A stretch of 64,000 nt of DNA from Undibacterium sp. CCC3.4 (GTDB lineage Bacteria > Pseudomonadota > Gammaproteobacteria > Burkholderiales > Burkholderiaceae_D), in contig NZ_CP133779.1 of NCBI RefSeq assembly GCF_034347425.1, positions 4,030,001 through 4,094,000 of the forward strand, in the 5' to 3' direction. Shown in pieces: positions 39,675-50,021 of the stretch; positions within the stretch are counted from its first letter, which is position 1; the number at the start of each line of letters is the position of its first letter. The translations under genes were made by a program, and so were the position numbers. The notes under the pieces are model-generated. The model had not been told where the DNA came from, did not search any database, and saw nothing but the letters and a program-made list of their open reading frames with translations.

Positions 39675-40385
39675 TTAGACTGCGCGACGGACCATCAATT
39701 CCTTGATTTTACCGATTGCCCGGGTCGGATTGAGACCTTTAGGACAAACATCGACGCAATTCATAATCGTATGGCAACGGAACAAGCGATACGGATCTTC
39801 CAGATTGTCGAGGCGCGCGCCAGTGGCTTCATCACGTGAATCGGCGATGAAACGATAGGCTTGCAACAAACCGGCCGGGCCGACGAACTTGTCCGGATTC
39901 CACCAGAACGATGGGCATGATGTCGAGCAGCAAGCGCACAGAATGCACTCGTACAAGCCATCAAGCTCTTCGCGTTCTGCCGGCGATTGCAGACGTTCTT
40001 TTTCAGGCGGAATCGATTCGTTCATCAGGTAAGGCTTGATCGAATTGTATTGCTTGAAAAATTGCGTCATATCGACGATCAAATCGCGAATCACCGGCAA
40101 ACCTGGCAATGGACGCAACACGATAGGCTGAGTTAATTCATTGAGATTGGTAGTGCAAGCCAAACCGTTTTTACCATTGATATTCATCGCATCGGAACCG
40201 CACACACCTTCACGGCATGAACGACGCAGCGCCAGCGAATCATCGACGTCAGCTTTGATGCGTTGCAAAGCATCGAGCAACATCTTGTCGGTATCTTGCA
40301 GCTCGACCGTCAGGTCTTGCATATACGGCTTGGCATCCTTGTCCGGATCGTAGCGGTAAATTTTAAATTGCAGTGTACGTGCCAT
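39675..40385 (-). CDS. sdhB: Succinate dehydrogenase iron-sulfur subunit
   Basis: SdhB carries the three iron-sulfur clusters that pass electrons from SdhA to ubiquinone. The 236-residue protein has the 2Fe-2S motif [20 protein letters not shown], with its last cysteine just after, the 4Fe-4S motif [15 protein letters not shown], and the 3Fe-4S region [17 protein letters not shown]. It follows sdhA by 19 bp. Length is normal. Confidence 0.98.
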   Translation of the reverse strand: MARTLQFKIYRYDPDKDAKPYMQDLTVELQDTDKMLLDALQRIKADVDDSLALRRSCREGVCGSDAMNINGKNGLACTTNLNELTQPIVLRPLPGLPVIRDLIVDMTQFFKQYNSIKPYLMNESIPPEKERLQSPAEREELDGLYECILCACCSTSCPSFWWNPDKFVGPAGLLQAYRFIADSRDEATGARLDNLEDPYRLFRCHTIMNCVDVCPKGLNPTRAIGKIKELMVRRAV

Positions 40386-40404
40386 GGTATTTTCCCTGTT
40401 CTTA

Positions 40405-42180
40405 TTAGAAGGTACGTGCTTTCGGCTCGAAAGTCGCCACGGTCAAAGGCTTGGTATTGACCGGCTTGTAATCGAGACGATTACCTTCCGAGTACCAGAG
40501 CGAATGCTTCATCCAATTGACGTCATCACGTTTTTCATAATCGCGATGAGCGTGGGCACCGCGCGATTCTTTGCGCGCAACCGCTGAAGTGATGGTCGCT
40601 TTGGCGGTTTCTATCAAATTATCGAGTTCCAAGGCTTCGACACGTGCAGTATTGAAGACTTTCGACTTATCTTTGAACGAGACATGTTTGCGACGTTCAT
40701 CGAGTACCATGATTTCTTTGTAGCCCTGTTGCAGCAACTCATCCGTACGGAATACGCCGCAATACTGCTGCATCGTGCCACGGATGGCATTGGCAACATC
40801 TTGCACGCGCTCCGAACCGGTGTTCGATTCGGCCTTGGCCAAACGAGACAGCGCCAGATCAGCCGCATCAGACGGCAAATCTTTATTACTACGCGCTTTG
40901 AGGTTGCTGGCAACGATATGATTACCGGCAGCACGACCGAATACCAACAGATCGAGCAGCGAATTGGTACCGAGACGATTGGCACCATGCACAGAAACGC
41001 AGGCACATTCACCGATCGCATACAGACCTTGCACGATTTCACTGCTGCCATTTTTCGGCGCAATCACCTGACCGTGAATATTGGTCGGGATACCACCCAT
41101 CTGGTAGTGAATCGTCGGTACCACTGGAATCGGTTCTTTAGTCGCATCAACGTTGGCAAACTTGTGCGCGATTTCCAAAATCGATGGCAAACGCTTCTGT
41201 ATCGTTTCCGCGCCAATGTGTCGCAAATCGAGCAAGACGTGATCTTTATTCGGACCGCAACCGCGACCTTCTTTGATTTCCTGATCCATAGAACGCGACA
41301 CGAAATCGCGTGGTGCCAGATCTTTCAAAGTTGGCGCATAGCGTTCCATGAAGCGTTCACCCTGGCTATTGACCAGAATCCCACCCTCACCGCGCACCCC
41401 TTCGGTAATCAACACGCCGGCACCGGCGACGCCGGTCGGGTGAAATTGCCAGAATTCCATATCTTCAAGCGGCAAACCAGCCCGCGCCGCCATACCCATA
41501 CCGTCGCCGGTATTGATGAAGGCATTGGTCGAAGCAGCCCAGATACGACCGGCACCGCCGGTAGCAAAAATCGTCTGCTTGGCTTCAAGCATCATGACTT
41601 CGCCCGTTTCCATTTCCAGCGCAACCACACCGAGCACATCGCCAGCGGCATCCCGAATCAAATCGATCGCCATCCATTCGACGAAGAAATGAGTGCGTGC
41701 GCGGACATTGCGTTGATACAGCGTGTGCAACAAAGCATGACCGGTACGATCGGCTGCGGCGCACGCGCGCTGCACTGGTTTTTCACCGAAATTCGCCGTG
41801 TGGCCGCCGAACGGACGCTGATAAATCGTGCCATCCGCATTGCGATCAAAAGGCATGCCGAAATGCTCAAGCTCGTAGACTACTTTTGGTGCTTCGCGAC
41901 ACATGAACTCAATCGCGTCTTGGTCGCCGAGGTAATCGGAGCCCTTGACGGTGTCAAACATGTGCCAGTACCAACTATCTTCGGACATATTGCCCAAAGA
42001 AGCACCGATACCACCTTGCGCTGCTACAGTATGCGAGCGCGTTGGGAAAACCTTAGACAGTACTGCGACGTTCAGACCCGCTTCAGCCAATTGTAGCGAA
42101 GCGCGCATGCCAGAGCCGCCGGCACCGATGATAACCGCGTCAAAGCGACGGCTAGGGATTGTGGATTTAATTGCAGCCAC
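40405..42180 (-). CDS. sdhA: Succinate dehydrogenase flavoprotein subunit
   Basis: SdhA oxidises succinate to fumarate with covalently bound FAD. The 591-residue protein has the dinucleotide motif [20 protein letters not shown], the FAD-linked histidine in SHTVAAQGG, and the substrate-binding [19 protein letters not shown] and NTNSLLDL-type region ([13 protein letters not shown]). The start is GTG at 42180: GGAG lies nine bases upstream and the product then begins [16 protein letters not shown], as usual. It lies two bases after the sdhD stop. Confidence 0.97.
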   Translation of the reverse strand: MAAIKSTIPSRRFDAVIIGAGGSGMRASLQLAEAGLNVAVLSKVFPTRSHTVAAQGGIGASLGNMSEDSWYWHMFDTVKGSDYLGDQDAIEFMCREAPKVVYELEHFGMPFDRNADGTIYQRPFGGHTANFGEKPVQRACAAADRTGHALLHTLYQRNVRARTHFFVEWMAIDLIRDAAGDVLGVVALEMETGEVMMLEAKQTIFATGGAGRIWAASTNAFINTGDGMGMAARAGLPLEDMEFWQFHPTGVAGAGVLITEGVRGEGGILVNSQGERFMERYAPTLKDLAPRDFVSRSMDQEIKEGRGCGPNKDHVLLDLRHIGAETIQKRLPSILEIAHKFANVDATKEPIPVVPTIHYQMGGIPTNIHGQVIAPKNGSSEIVQGLYAIGECACVSVHGANRLGTNSLLDLLVFGRAAGNHIVASNLKARSNKDLPSDAADLALSRLAKAESNTGSERVQDVANAIRGTMQQYCGVFRTDELLQQGYKEIMVLDERRKHVSFKDKSKVFNTARVEALELDNLIETAKATITSAVARKESRGAHAHRDYEKRDDVNWMKHSLWYSEGNRLDYKPVNTKPLTVATFEPKARTF

Positions 42181-42182
42181 GT

Positions 42183-42551
42183 TTATATTCTCCACAAAAT
42201 CTGTGCGGCATAGCCGACACAAGCAATCAGCCACACGATGGTAGCCACCTGAAAGATCAAACGAATAAAGACATTATGTGTGACATAGTCCATCCAGACA
42301 TCGCGCATCCCCACCCAAGCGTGGTAGAGCAAGCAAACGATGACGGCGAAAGTTGCCATTTTGAACCATTGATGAGCGAAAATGCCGGCCCAGCCTTCGT
42401 AACTGAAATTCGAACCGGTCAAGAACATCACCAGCAGCAAAACAGTGTAAATAGCCATGACGATGGCGGTCGCACGTTGCGCCAGCCAGTCACGCAAACC
42501 GTAATGCGCGCCGACAACGAGGCGATGTGGGCCGATATTGTTATTTGCCAT
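42183..42551 (-). CDS. sdhD: Succinate dehydrogenase membrane anchor SdhD
   Basis: This 122-residue membrane anchor of complex II has three membrane segments and the motif [20 protein letters not shown], with [14 protein letters not shown] carrying the haem/quinone-site histidine and aspartate. The ATG is immediately adjacent to the sdhC stop, so the two are coupled. Confidence 0.95.
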   Translation of the reverse strand: MANNNIGPHRLVVGAHYGLRDWLAQRATAIVMAIYTVLLLVMFLTGSNFSYEGWAGIFAHQWFKMATFAVIVCLLYHAWVGMRDVWMDYVTHNVFIRLIFQVATIVWLIACVGYAAQILWRI

Positions 42552-42959
42552 TTAAAATACTCCAAACAATTTCAATGCGACTAAGGCTGTCAGCGTCAAA
42601 CTCAACGCCAACACCGTCACGGCCGATTGACGTGCAGTGTGCTTATCGAGACCATAATGAAAGTCCATGAACAAATGACGAACACCAGCGCAAAAATGGT
42701 GCAAAAAGGCCCAAGACAAAGCCAAAATTACTAACTTCACGAACACACCCGATGCCAAACCCTGCAACTCCGCGAACGACAGTTCCGATGTCAAGCTCTT
42801 ATCCAACAAGAACAAAATAAACGGCAACAACAAAAACATCACTATCCCACTGACGCGATGCAATATCGATACGAAGCCGGCCAGCGGCAATCGGTACCCA
42901 GTTGCATCAATCAGGCGCATCACGCCGAAACGTGGCCTGCTCTTCACTACTTCAGACAT
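42552..42959 (-). CDS. sdhC: Succinate dehydrogenase cytochrome b556 subunit
   Basis: This 135-residue cytochrome b subunit has three membrane segments, with VSILHRVSGIVMFLLLPFIL and HHFCAGVRHLFMDFHYG holding the haem-ligand histidine. ATG 42959 was chosen because GGGGAG lies eight bases upstream; the frame is open to 42974. It is the first gene of the sdhCDAB-sdhE-gltA run. Confidence 0.95.
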   Translation of the reverse strand: MSEVVKSRPRFGVMRLIDATGYRLPLAGFVSILHRVSGIVMFLLLPFILFLLDKSLTSELSFAELQGLASGVFVKLVILALSWAFLHHFCAGVRHLFMDFHYGLDKHTARQSAVTVLALSLTLTALVALKLFGVF

Positions 42960-43013
42960 AAATAATCTCCCCATTAACTAGTCTGTACAAAAATCATGCA
43001 ATTTTCGCTCATT

Positions 43014-43030
43014 TTGATGCATCGCATCAA
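43014..43030. promoter_or_regulatory. Inverted repeat upstream of sdhC
   Basis: TTGATGC and GCATCAA are separated by ATC, in the 164-bp gap between sdhC and the gntR stop. Its position about 55-70 bp before sdhC suits an operator or promoter element. No match to the palindrome at 43978 is evident. Confidence 0.4.
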
Positions 43031-43123
43031 CAAAAATGAAGGTGTTATGCAAAACATCGACATCTTAATCCCAATTATGAATACGCGCTTGTTGCGTTGC
43101 GCCAAATCCAGCGGGTATCAGGC

Positions 43124-43921
43124 TTAACTGAGCTCATTGCGATAATGATGATGCCGCGTCAAGTACAAACCGCGCCGCAACTCCACCGGTTTATCGCCGT
43201 AAGTGAACGAGACTCGCTCCACATTGAGCAGCGGCGTCCCGATCGGCAACTCCAACCACTGCGCACTGACGGCATCGGCGCAGACCGCACGAATTTGTTC
43301 CGAGGCGCGGATCATGTGGGTGCCGAACTCGCTTTCAAACAAGCCGTACATCGGCCCCTTGTATTCGGTCAAACGCTCGGCCGTCAAGCCCTTGAAGATA
43401 GCCCCGGGCAACCAGAGGTCGTCGAGAATCGTCGCCACGCCGGAAAAATACTGGACGCGCCGTATGAACACGACCGAGTCGCCCGACTTGAGATCAAGCA
43501 TGCGCGCCACTTCGGCCGGCGCACGGACACGTCGGACTTCGATGATTTTATTTTCCGGATAATGCGGCACACCTTCGTCGGGGGCCAGGCGTAAGAAACG
43601 GAATTGTGAGCGCGCCTCGTGGTGCGTCGCCACAAAAGTGCCCTTCCCTTGGCGGCGTACCACCAAATTTTCGGCCGATAATTCATCGATGGCTTTGCGC
43701 ACCGTCCCTTGACTGACCTTGAAACGTGCCGCCAATTCCATCTCACTCGGAATCAGTTCGCCCGGCTTCCATTCGCCCGACTGCAGACTCTGAGTAATCA
43801 GAGACTTGATTTGCTGATACAGAGGACTGAAGGTCGGCGACAAGCTGGTCGCCGCGCTGCCGGTACCCACGCCGCCCGAATTGGTGACAGAAACAGCGGC
43901 ATTTGGTGTGATTGAATTCAT
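43124..43921 (-). CDS. GntR/HutC-family regulator of the TCA locus
   Basis: This 265-residue regulator has an N-terminal winged helix (GELIPSEMELAARFKVSQGT, then VRKAIDELSAENLVVRRQGKG) and a C-terminal UTRA ligand-binding domain. It sits between sdhC and the divergent mdh gene. Regulators at this position in Burkholderiales are thought to control TCA-cycle genes. The 20-bp palindrome in front of it is a likely autoregulatory operator. ATG 43921 starts the sequence MNSITPNAAV. Confidence 0.88.
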   Translation of the reverse strand: MNSITPNAAVSVTNSGGVGTGSAATSLSPTFSPLYQQIKSLITQSLQSGEWKPGELIPSEMELAARFKVSQGTVRKAIDELSAENLVVRRQGKGTFVATHHEARSQFRFLRLAPDEGVPHYPENKIIEVRRVRAPAEVARMLDLKSGDSVVFIRRVQYFSGVATILDDLWLPGAIFKGLTAERLTEYKGPMYGLFESEFGTHMIRASEQIRAVCADAVSAQWLELPIGTPLLNVERVSFTYGDKPVELRRGLYLTRHHHYRNELS

Positions 43922-43977
43922 AGACTGCGATTTCACCACAAAAACACCCGTTCCGTCCAGAACAAACTACTCAGTAA

Positions 43978-43997
43978 TATGTCTTATATAAGACATA
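43978..43997. promoter_or_regulatory. 20-bp perfect palindrome, candidate GntR operator
   Basis: TATGTCTTATATAAGACATA is a perfect palindrome midway between the divergent gntR-type gene and mdh. It ends ten bases before the TTGACA of the likely mdh promoter. GntR-family operators are typically palindromes of this kind. Confidence 0.65.
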
Positions 43998-44006
43998 AGA
44001 TAGTCA

Positions 44007-44035
44007 TTGACACTTGCATCGACAACACATAAACT
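44007..44035 (+). promoter_or_regulatory. Candidate mdh promoter
   Basis: TTGACA at 44007-44012 and TAAACT at 44030-44035 are 17 bp apart. Transcription from here would give mdh an untranslated leader of about 255 bases. Nothing else was recognised in the rest of the 43922-44298 gap. Confidence 0.45.
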
Positions 44036-44298
44036 CCGGTACCAACCGGTATCAGACCAATGTACGAGGCCTATTTAGTTTCATTCTACCGAGTAATATA
44101 GCGGGAACGGCGACAAAGTAAAGCAGCAAAACAGAAATTACTGCTGACTGCGCTTGATTAGACTCACAATTTGACTGACGGCCGGCTTGATCAAAGGTAT
44201 CATAGAAGAATTTACTTGCTGCGCATGCAATCTTGGTATGGCGACATGCGCTGCGGCACAGTTTGAACATCGTTTTTTCACCACTTCGGAGAAGCATC

Positions 44299-45288
44299 AT
44301 GGCTAAATCCCCTATGCGCGTAGCAGTGACCGGCGCTGCCGGTCAAATCGGTTATTCCCTTCTGTTCCGCATCGCCAACGGCGACATGCTCGGCAAAGAC
44401 CAACCGGTCATCTTGCAATTGCTGGAAATTCCTGACGAAAAAGCGCAAAAAGCGCTCAAAGGCGTCATGATGGAAATCGACGATTGCGCCTTCCCATTGC
44501 TGGCTGGCATGACTGCCCACAGCGACCCGATGACTGCATTTAAAGACATCGACGTTGCCCTGCTGGTTGGCGCACGTCCACGCGGCCCTGGCATGGAACG
44601 CAAAGATTTACTCGAAGCCAATGCACAGATTTTCACCGTACAAGGCAAGGCACTCGACGCTGTCGCTTCACGCAATGTCAAAATCTTGGTAGTCGGTAAC
44701 CCAGCCAACACCAATGCTTACATCGCGATGAAATCGGCCCCGAGCCTGCCAGCGAAAAACTTCACAGCCATGTTGCGCCTCGATCACAACCGTGCCTTGT
44801 CTCAAGTCGCGGCCAAAATCGGCAAGCCAATTACTGCCATCGAGAAATTGTGCGTTTGGGGCAATCACTCGCCAACCATGTATGCTGACTACCGTTTCGC
44901 TACGGCCGACGGCGCAGCAGTCAAAGATTTGATCAACGACCAAGTATGGAACAAAGACGTGTTCCTGCCTACCGTTGGCAAACGTGGTGCCGCCATCATT
45001 GAAGCGCGCGGTTTGTCGTCGGCTGCGTCGGCTGCCAATGCCGCCATCGACCACGTGCGTGACTGGGTCTTGGGTACGAATGGTAAATGGACTACCATGG
45101 GCATCCCTTCGGATGGCTCTTACGGTATTCCTGAAGGCACCATGTTCGGTTTCCCAGTTACCACAGAAAACGGCGAATACACGATAGTCCAAGGTTTGGA
45201 AATCAATGAATTCTCGCGCGAACGGATTAACCTCACACTCAAAGAATTGCAAGAAGAGCGTGATGGCGTCAAACACCTGGTAGGCTAA
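44299..45288 (+). CDS. mdh: Malate dehydrogenase
   Basis: Mdh interconverts malate and oxaloacetate with NAD. The 329-residue protein has the NAD motif [20 protein letters not shown], the substrate loop with [33 protein letters not shown], and the catalytic His in [15 protein letters not shown] 44299 follows GGAG; the longer open frame begins with unrelated residues. A strong terminator follows. Confidence 0.98.
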   Translation: MAKSPMRVAVTGAAGQIGYSLLFRIANGDMLGKDQPVILQLLEIPDEKAQKALKGVMMEIDDCAFPLLAGMTAHSDPMTAFKDIDVALLVGARPRGPGMERKDLLEANAQIFTVQGKALDAVASRNVKILVVGNPANTNAYIAMKSAPSLPAKNFTAMLRLDHNRALSQVAAKIGKPITAIEKLCVWGNHSPTMYADYRFATADGAAVKDLINDQVWNKDVFLPTVGKRGAAIIEARGLSSAASAANAAIDHVRDWVLGTNGKWTTMGIPSDGSYGIPEGTMFGFPVTTENGEYTIVQGLEINEFSRERINLTLKELQEERDGVKHLVG

Positions 45289-45294
45289 GCAGGA

Positions 45295-45329
45295 AACGGG
45301 CAGCAGTCGTGCTGCCCGTTCTTTTTTTT
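45295..45329 (+). terminator. Terminator after mdh
   Basis: AACGGGCAGCA and TGCTGCCCGTT form a perfect 11-bp stem around GTCG, followed by C and eight T. It starts seven bases after the mdh stop. Confidence 0.95.
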
Positions 45330-45341
45330 CAGCAAAGACCG

Positions 45342-46328
45342 ATGCATCCTTCTCAAGCCCTCTTCCAAGATCAAGTCCTGCCGCGCTTGCTGCCGGTGTG
45401 CGATCATTATGCGGGCGCGGAAAAGCTGATGCGCAAAGCCCTCAGTCTGCAACAAGAATTCGGTCCCCTGTTCGATATCACTTTCGACTGCGAAGATGGT
45501 GCCGCGACCGGCAATGAAGCCACGCATGCGCACATGGTCGCCACCCTGATCAACAGTGCGGACAATCGGTATCAACGCGTCGGCGTGCGTGTGCACGACC
45601 TCGCCCATCCCAGCTTCACCCAAGACCTGAACATCATTCTGGCGGCCTGCGCCACGAAACTGGCCTATTTGGTGCTGCCGAAGGTGAATTCGGCCACGCA
45701 GGTCAGCGCCGCAATTGCGCAAATCAATCAGCACGCCCAGGCCGCCGGCCGTGCGCTGCTGCCGATTCATGTCATCATTGAAACGCACGAAGCTTTGGCC
45801 GATGTGATGGCCATCGCCGCCCTGCCGCAAATCGAATGCCTGTCCTTCGGCATCATGGATTTTGTCTCGGCCCACTACGGCGCGATTGGCGCTGCGGCGA
45901 TGTGCTCGCCCGGCCAATTCACGCACCCACTGGTGCTGCGCGCCAAGCTGGAAATCGCCGCGGCCTGCCATCGCTACGGCAAAGTTGCTTCACACAATGT
46001 CACCACCGAGATCCGCGATCTCGACGTCGTGGCGGCCGATGCCAAGCATGCCGGTGCGCTGCTCGGCTACACCCGCATGTGGAGCATCCATCCGCAGCAA
46101 ATCCCAGCCATTCTCGCCGCTCTCTCACCACAACACGATGAGATACGCCAAGCGAGCGAAATTTTAACTGCAGCCCAACGTGCGCACTGGGCACCGATAC
46201 AATATGACGGCAAATTACATGACCGCGCCAGTTATAGGTATTACTGGACGCTGTTGCAACGCGCTGCATTAAGCAGCAATAACCTGCCGGATATGGCAAA
46301 AGATTTACTTCAAGGAATACACTCATGA
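45342..46328 (+). CDS. HpcH/HpaI aldolase (CitE-like lyase)
   Basis: This 328-residue protein belongs to the CitE / malyl-CoA lyase-like family. Visible features are FDITFDCEDGAATGNEATHA with the metal-binding acidic residues, LPKVNSATQV, IHVIIETHEALADV, and MWSIHPQQIPAIL near the end. Members cleave or form beta-hydroxyacyl-CoA thioesters; the substrate is unknown, and the mdh-acnA setting suggests C4/C5 acids. The start at 45342 lies just after the mdh terminator with a weak ribosome site. Confidence 0.85.
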   Translation: MHPSQALFQDQVLPRLLPVCDHYAGAEKLMRKALSLQQEFGPLFDITFDCEDGAATGNEATHAHMVATLINSADNRYQRVGVRVHDLAHPSFTQDLNIILAACATKLAYLVLPKVNSATQVSAAIAQINQHAQAAGRALLPIHVIIETHEALADVMAIAALPQIECLSFGIMDFVSAHYGAIGAAAMCSPGQFTHPLVLRAKLEIAAACHRYGKVASHNVTTEIRDLDVVAADAKHAGALLGYTRMWSIHPQQIPAILAALSPQHDEIRQASEILTAAQRAHWAPIQYDGKLHDRASYRYYWTLLQRAALSSNNLPDMAKDLLQGIHS

Positions 46329-46822
46329 TCACATTCTTATCCCGCTTGAGCGGCCTCATGATCGCCGGCGGCATCTTGTTCGCACCGCTGGCCGCGCACG
46401 CCGAAGCGGCACCGAGCAAAGCCAAAACCATGCACAAAGCGAGCAAAACTGCCGCTCCTGTGGTGCAAGATGAAGACGAGCTCGAACCTGATGTGCGCAG
46501 CGCTAAAAATTACGATTACAAATGCGAGCTCGGCAATTCGCTGACCATGTACACCAATGCCGAAGACCACGAACACATCGCGATGCGCTGGAAAAAGCGT
46601 TTGTATCGCATGCATCGCGTCGACACCACCACCGGTGCCTACCGTTACGAAAACAAAAAAGCCGGCTTCATCTGGATCGGCATCCCGGCCAAGAGTCTGC
46701 TGCTCGACTCACGCAAGGGCCAACAATTGGCCAACGAATGCGTGAGCAACGAAGCCATGATGGCCGGCAACACTAAAACTGACCCATCCGAAGTAAGCAG
46801 CACCACCACCCAATTGAAATAA
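46325..46822 (+). CDS. Exported MliC-like protein before acnA
   Basis: This 165-residue protein has a signal peptide (GLMIAGGILFAPLAAHA), a Lys/Ala-rich linker, and a C-terminal domain of about 95 residues (YKCELGNSLTMYTNAEDHEH, GAYRYENKKAGFIWIGIPAK, LANEC). The Cys pair, GAYRYE and WIGIP pattern resembles the MliC/PliC lysozyme-inhibitor fold. Its start overlaps the CitE-like stop by four bases, and acnA follows 94 bp later. Confidence 0.65.
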   Translation: MITFLSRLSGLMIAGGILFAPLAAHAEAAPSKAKTMHKASKTAAPVVQDEDELEPDVRSAKNYDYKCELGNSLTMYTNAEDHEHIAMRWKKRLYRMHRVDTTTGAYRYENKKAGFIWIGIPAKSLLLDSRKGQQLANECVSNEAMMAGNTKTDPSEVSSTTTQLK

Positions 46823-46916
46823 TTCAATACGACGACGACCGGCCCGACCGGTCAGCGTCGTGCTTTATCAGTAAATAGCTTTTTTGATCGTTGATTTTTG
46901 TAAATAAGGAACAGCC

Positions 46917-49652
46917 ATGAGCCAAAATGCGTACCAAGATGCATTCAAAACACTGAAAGATTTCAAGATTTCAGAAACAAAGAAAGGCAAATTCTTTTCT
47001 CTGCCAGCCCTGGAAAAAAGTCTCGGCGTCAAAATCTCGCGCCTGCCGGTTTCCATACGCGTGGTACTGGAATCTGTTCTGCGCAATTGCGACGGTAAAA
47101 AAGTCACCGCCGAACACGTCAAGCAATTAGCCAACTGGAGCGCCACCGGTGCCCGCAGCGATGAAATTCCTTTCGTGGTTTCACGCGTGGTCTTGCAAGA
47201 TTTTACCGGTGTCCCGCTGCTGGCCGATTTGGCTGCCATGCGTAACGTCGCTGCCAAACATGGCAAAAACCCGAAAAATATCGAACCGCTGGTACCGGTC
47301 GATCTGGTGGTCGATCACTCGGTACAGATTGATCATTTCCGCGAAAAGAAAGCCCTCGACCTGAACATGAAACTGGAATTCGCGCGCAACAACGAGCGCT
47401 ACCAGTTCATGAAATGGGGCATGCAAGCATTCGACACCTTCGGCGTCGTGCCACCAGGCTTCGGTATCGTCCATCAAGTTAATCTGGAATACTTGGCGCG
47501 CGGCGTACACAAAGTCAAAGATGCCAAGAAAAATGACATCTACTACCCGGATACCTTGGTCGGTACCGATTCCCACACTACCATGATCAACGGCATCGGC
47601 GTAGTCGGCTGGGGCGTGGGCGGCATTGAAGCTGAAGCCGGCATGCTCGGCCAACCGGTTTACTTCCTGACACCAGACGTGGTCGGCGTCAACCTGACCG
47701 GCGCACTGCGCGAAGGCTGTACGGCCACCGATCTGGTTCTGACTATCACTGAATTGCTGCGCAAAGCTAAAGTGGTCGGCAAATTCGTCGAATTCTTCGG
47801 TGCCGGCACCCGTTCCCTGTCCTTGACAGACCGCGCCACCATCGCCAACATGGCACCCGAATACGGTGCCACCATGGGCTTTTTCCCAGTTGATGAAGCG
47901 ACGCTCGATTACTTCAAAGGCACTGGCCGTACCAAGGCAGAAATCGATGCGTTCGAAGCCTATTTCAAAGCACAGAAAATGTTCGGCATTCCGAACGCCG
48001 GCGAGATCGATTACACCAATGAAATCAGTCTCGACCTGGCAAGCGTTGCACCCTCGCTGGCTGGCCCGAAACGCCCGCAAGATCGCATCGAAATCGGTAA
48101 CGTCAAATCGACCTTCGCCGACTTGTTCGCGAAACCGACAGCAGAAAACGGCTTCAACAAAAAGATTGAAGATCTCGACGTCGTCTACACCAACAGCGAC
48201 AATGTCAAAGTTAAAAACGGCGATATCCTGATTGCTGCGATCACTTCCTGCACCAATACTTCCAACCCTAGCGTGTTGTTGGCAGCCGGTTTGCTGGCCA
48301 AGAAAGCGGTCGAAGCCGGCCTGAAAGTCGCTCCGCACATCAAAACTTCGCTCGCCCCTGGCTCACGCGTCGTCACTAAATATCTGGAAGCGGCCGGTCT
48401 GTTGCCATATCTGGAAAAACTCGGTTTCGGCGTCACCGCCTACGGTTGCACCACCTGCATCGGTAATGCCGGCGACTTGACACCAGCGATGAACGAAGCC
48501 ATCGTTGCCAACGACATCGTCGCCTCTGCGATTCTGTCCGGCAACCGCAATTTCGAAGCACGGATTCACCCGAACATTCGCTCTAACTTCCTGGCCTCGC
48601 CACCGTTGGTCGTCGCTTACGCGATCGCCGGTAACATGACCAAAGATTTGATGACGGAACCAGTCGGTCGCGCCAAAGGCAAAGACATTTTCCTCGGCGA
48701 TATCTGGCCGACCAGCGCAGAAATCAATAAGCTGATGAAGTTCGCGATGAACTCCAAAACGTTTAAAGACAACTACGCCGATGTCAAAGGCGCACCGGGT
48801 AAATTGTGGGAAAACATCGCCGGCGTGGCCGAAGGTGAAGTCTACAACTGGCCAACTTCGACTTACATCGCCGAGCCACCATTCTTCGCTGACTTCACGA
48901 TGGAGCCGAAAGCGGCTGCCACTGGCATCAGCGGTGCGCGTGCCTTGGGCGTGTTCGGCGATTCGATCACTACCGATCACATCTCGCCAGCCGGTTCCAT
49001 CAAGGAATCGAGCCCAGCCGGTAAATGGCTCAAAGAAAACGGCGTATTGCCAGCCGATTTCAATTCCTACGGCTCGCGTCGTGGTAACCATGAAATCATG
49101 ATGCGCGGTACCTTTGCCAACGTCCGCATCAAAAACTTGATGATCCCGGCCAAGGAAGATGGCTCCCGCGTCGAAGGCGGCGAAACCCTGTTCCAACCAT
49201 CGGGCGCACCAATGTCGATCTACGATGCAGCCATGCAGTATGTAGCTGACGGCGTACCGACCATGATTTTCGGCGGCGAGGAATACGGCACTGGCTCGTC
49301 ACGCGATTGGGCTGCCAAAGGCACACAATTGCTCGGCGTTAAAGCTGTCATCGCACGTTCCTTCGAACGTATCCACCGCTCCAACTTGGTCGGCATGGGC
49401 GTCTTGCCTTTGCAATTCCTTGGCAGCGACAGCGTCGACACGCTCGGCATCACCGGCAATGAATCGTTCGACCTCAAAGGGATAGAAAACGAAATCAAGC
49501 CACAGCAAGAAGTGACGCTGGTAATCCATCGCGCCAATGGCGAAAGCATCGATGTCAAAGTACTGTTGCGCATCGATACACCAATCGAAGTCGACTACTA
49601 CAAACACGGCGGCATTCTGCCATTCGTGTTGCGTCAATTGTTGGCTGCGTAA
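46917..49652 (+). CDS. acnA: Aconitate hydratase A
   Basis: AcnA isomerises citrate to isocitrate with a 4Fe-4S cluster. The 911-residue protein has [20 protein letters not shown], cluster cysteines in [19 protein letters not shown] and [13 protein letters not shown], and the swivel-domain [18 protein letters not shown] and [20 protein letters not shown]. This is the AcnA rather than AcnB layout. It closes the rightward mdh / CitE-like / acnA group. Confidence 0.98.
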   Translation: MSQNAYQDAFKTLKDFKISETKKGKFFSLPALEKSLGVKISRLPVSIRVVLESVLRNCDGKKVTAEHVKQLANWSATGARSDEIPFVVSRVVLQDFTGVPLLADLAAMRNVAAKHGKNPKNIEPLVPVDLVVDHSVQIDHFREKKALDLNMKLEFARNNERYQFMKWGMQAFDTFGVVPPGFGIVHQVNLEYLARGVHKVKDAKKNDIYYPDTLVGTDSHTTMINGIGVVGWGVGGIEAEAGMLGQPVYFLTPDVVGVNLTGALREGCTATDLVLTITELLRKAKVVGKFVEFFGAGTRSLSLTDRATIANMAPEYGATMGFFPVDEATLDYFKGTGRTKAEIDAFEAYFKAQKMFGIPNAGEIDYTNEISLDLASVAPSLAGPKRPQDRIEIGNVKSTFADLFAKPTAENGFNKKIEDLDVVYTNSDNVKVKNGDILIAAITSCTNTSNPSVLLAAGLLAKKAVEAGLKVAPHIKTSLAPGSRVVTKYLEAAGLLPYLEKLGFGVTAYGCTTCIGNAGDLTPAMNEAIVANDIVASAILSGNRNFEARIHPNIRSNFLASPPLVVAYAIAGNMTKDLMTEPVGRAKGKDIFLGDIWPTSAEINKLMKFAMNSKTFKDNYADVKGAPGKLWENIAGVAEGEVYNWPTSTYIAEPPFFADFTMEPKAAATGISGARALGVFGDSITTDHISPAGSIKESSPAGKWLKENGVLPADFNSYGSRRGNHEIMMRGTFANVRIKNLMIPAKEDGSRVEGGETLFQPSGAPMSIYDAAMQYVADGVPTMIFGGEEYGTGSSRDWAAKGTQLLGVKAVIARSFERIHRSNLVGMGVLPLQFLGSDSVDTLGITGNESFDLKGIENEIKPQQEVTLVIHRANGESIDVKVLLRIDTPIEVDYYKHGGILPFVLRQLLAA

Positions 49653-49690
49653 GCGAGTTCCATCACCCCGCTCAGGCGGGGACGCGTAGT

Positions 49691-49729
49691 AAAAAAGGCA
49701 CATCGTGATGCAACGATGTGCCTTTTTTT
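49691..49729 (+). terminator. Terminator after acnA
   Basis: GGCACATCGT and ACGATGTGCC form a stem around GATGCA, preceded by A6 and followed by T7. It can work in both directions. Confidence 0.92.
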
Positions 49730-49819
49730 ATGCGCTGCAAGGAAGCGGTAAGCATCGTGCGTTACGCTGCATGTATCCATCCTGCTAAGGCTGGCCTTGT
49801 TTATTAACGGAGAATAATT

Positions 49820-50011
49820 ATGTGGAAAATTCTGGTCGGATTCATCATCGTCGCGGCAGCGGCCTTATTCATGATTTTCAAAGCCGGCGATAAAGTCGAC
49901 ATGCAGGGTGAAGGCGTGAACCAGAATGTCGAAGCACCGGCAGTCACTACCCCGGCACCGGATGTGAATGTGCCGGCTGCAGCTGCTTCGGCCAGTACTG
50001 CCAGCAAATAA
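49820..50011 (+). CDS. Small single-span membrane protein
   Basis: This 63-residue protein starts with a membrane segment (MWKILVGFIIVAAAALFMIF) and has a short periplasmic tail rich in Val, Pro and Ala. GGAGA precedes the ATG. It has no family I recognise. It converges on metC, ten bases away, and may be a minor envelope protein. Confidence 0.7.
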   Translation: MWKILVGFIIVAAAALFMIFKAGDKVDMQGEGVNQNVEAPAVTTPAPDVNVPAAAASASTASK

Positions 50012-50021
50012 GCAGACTATC

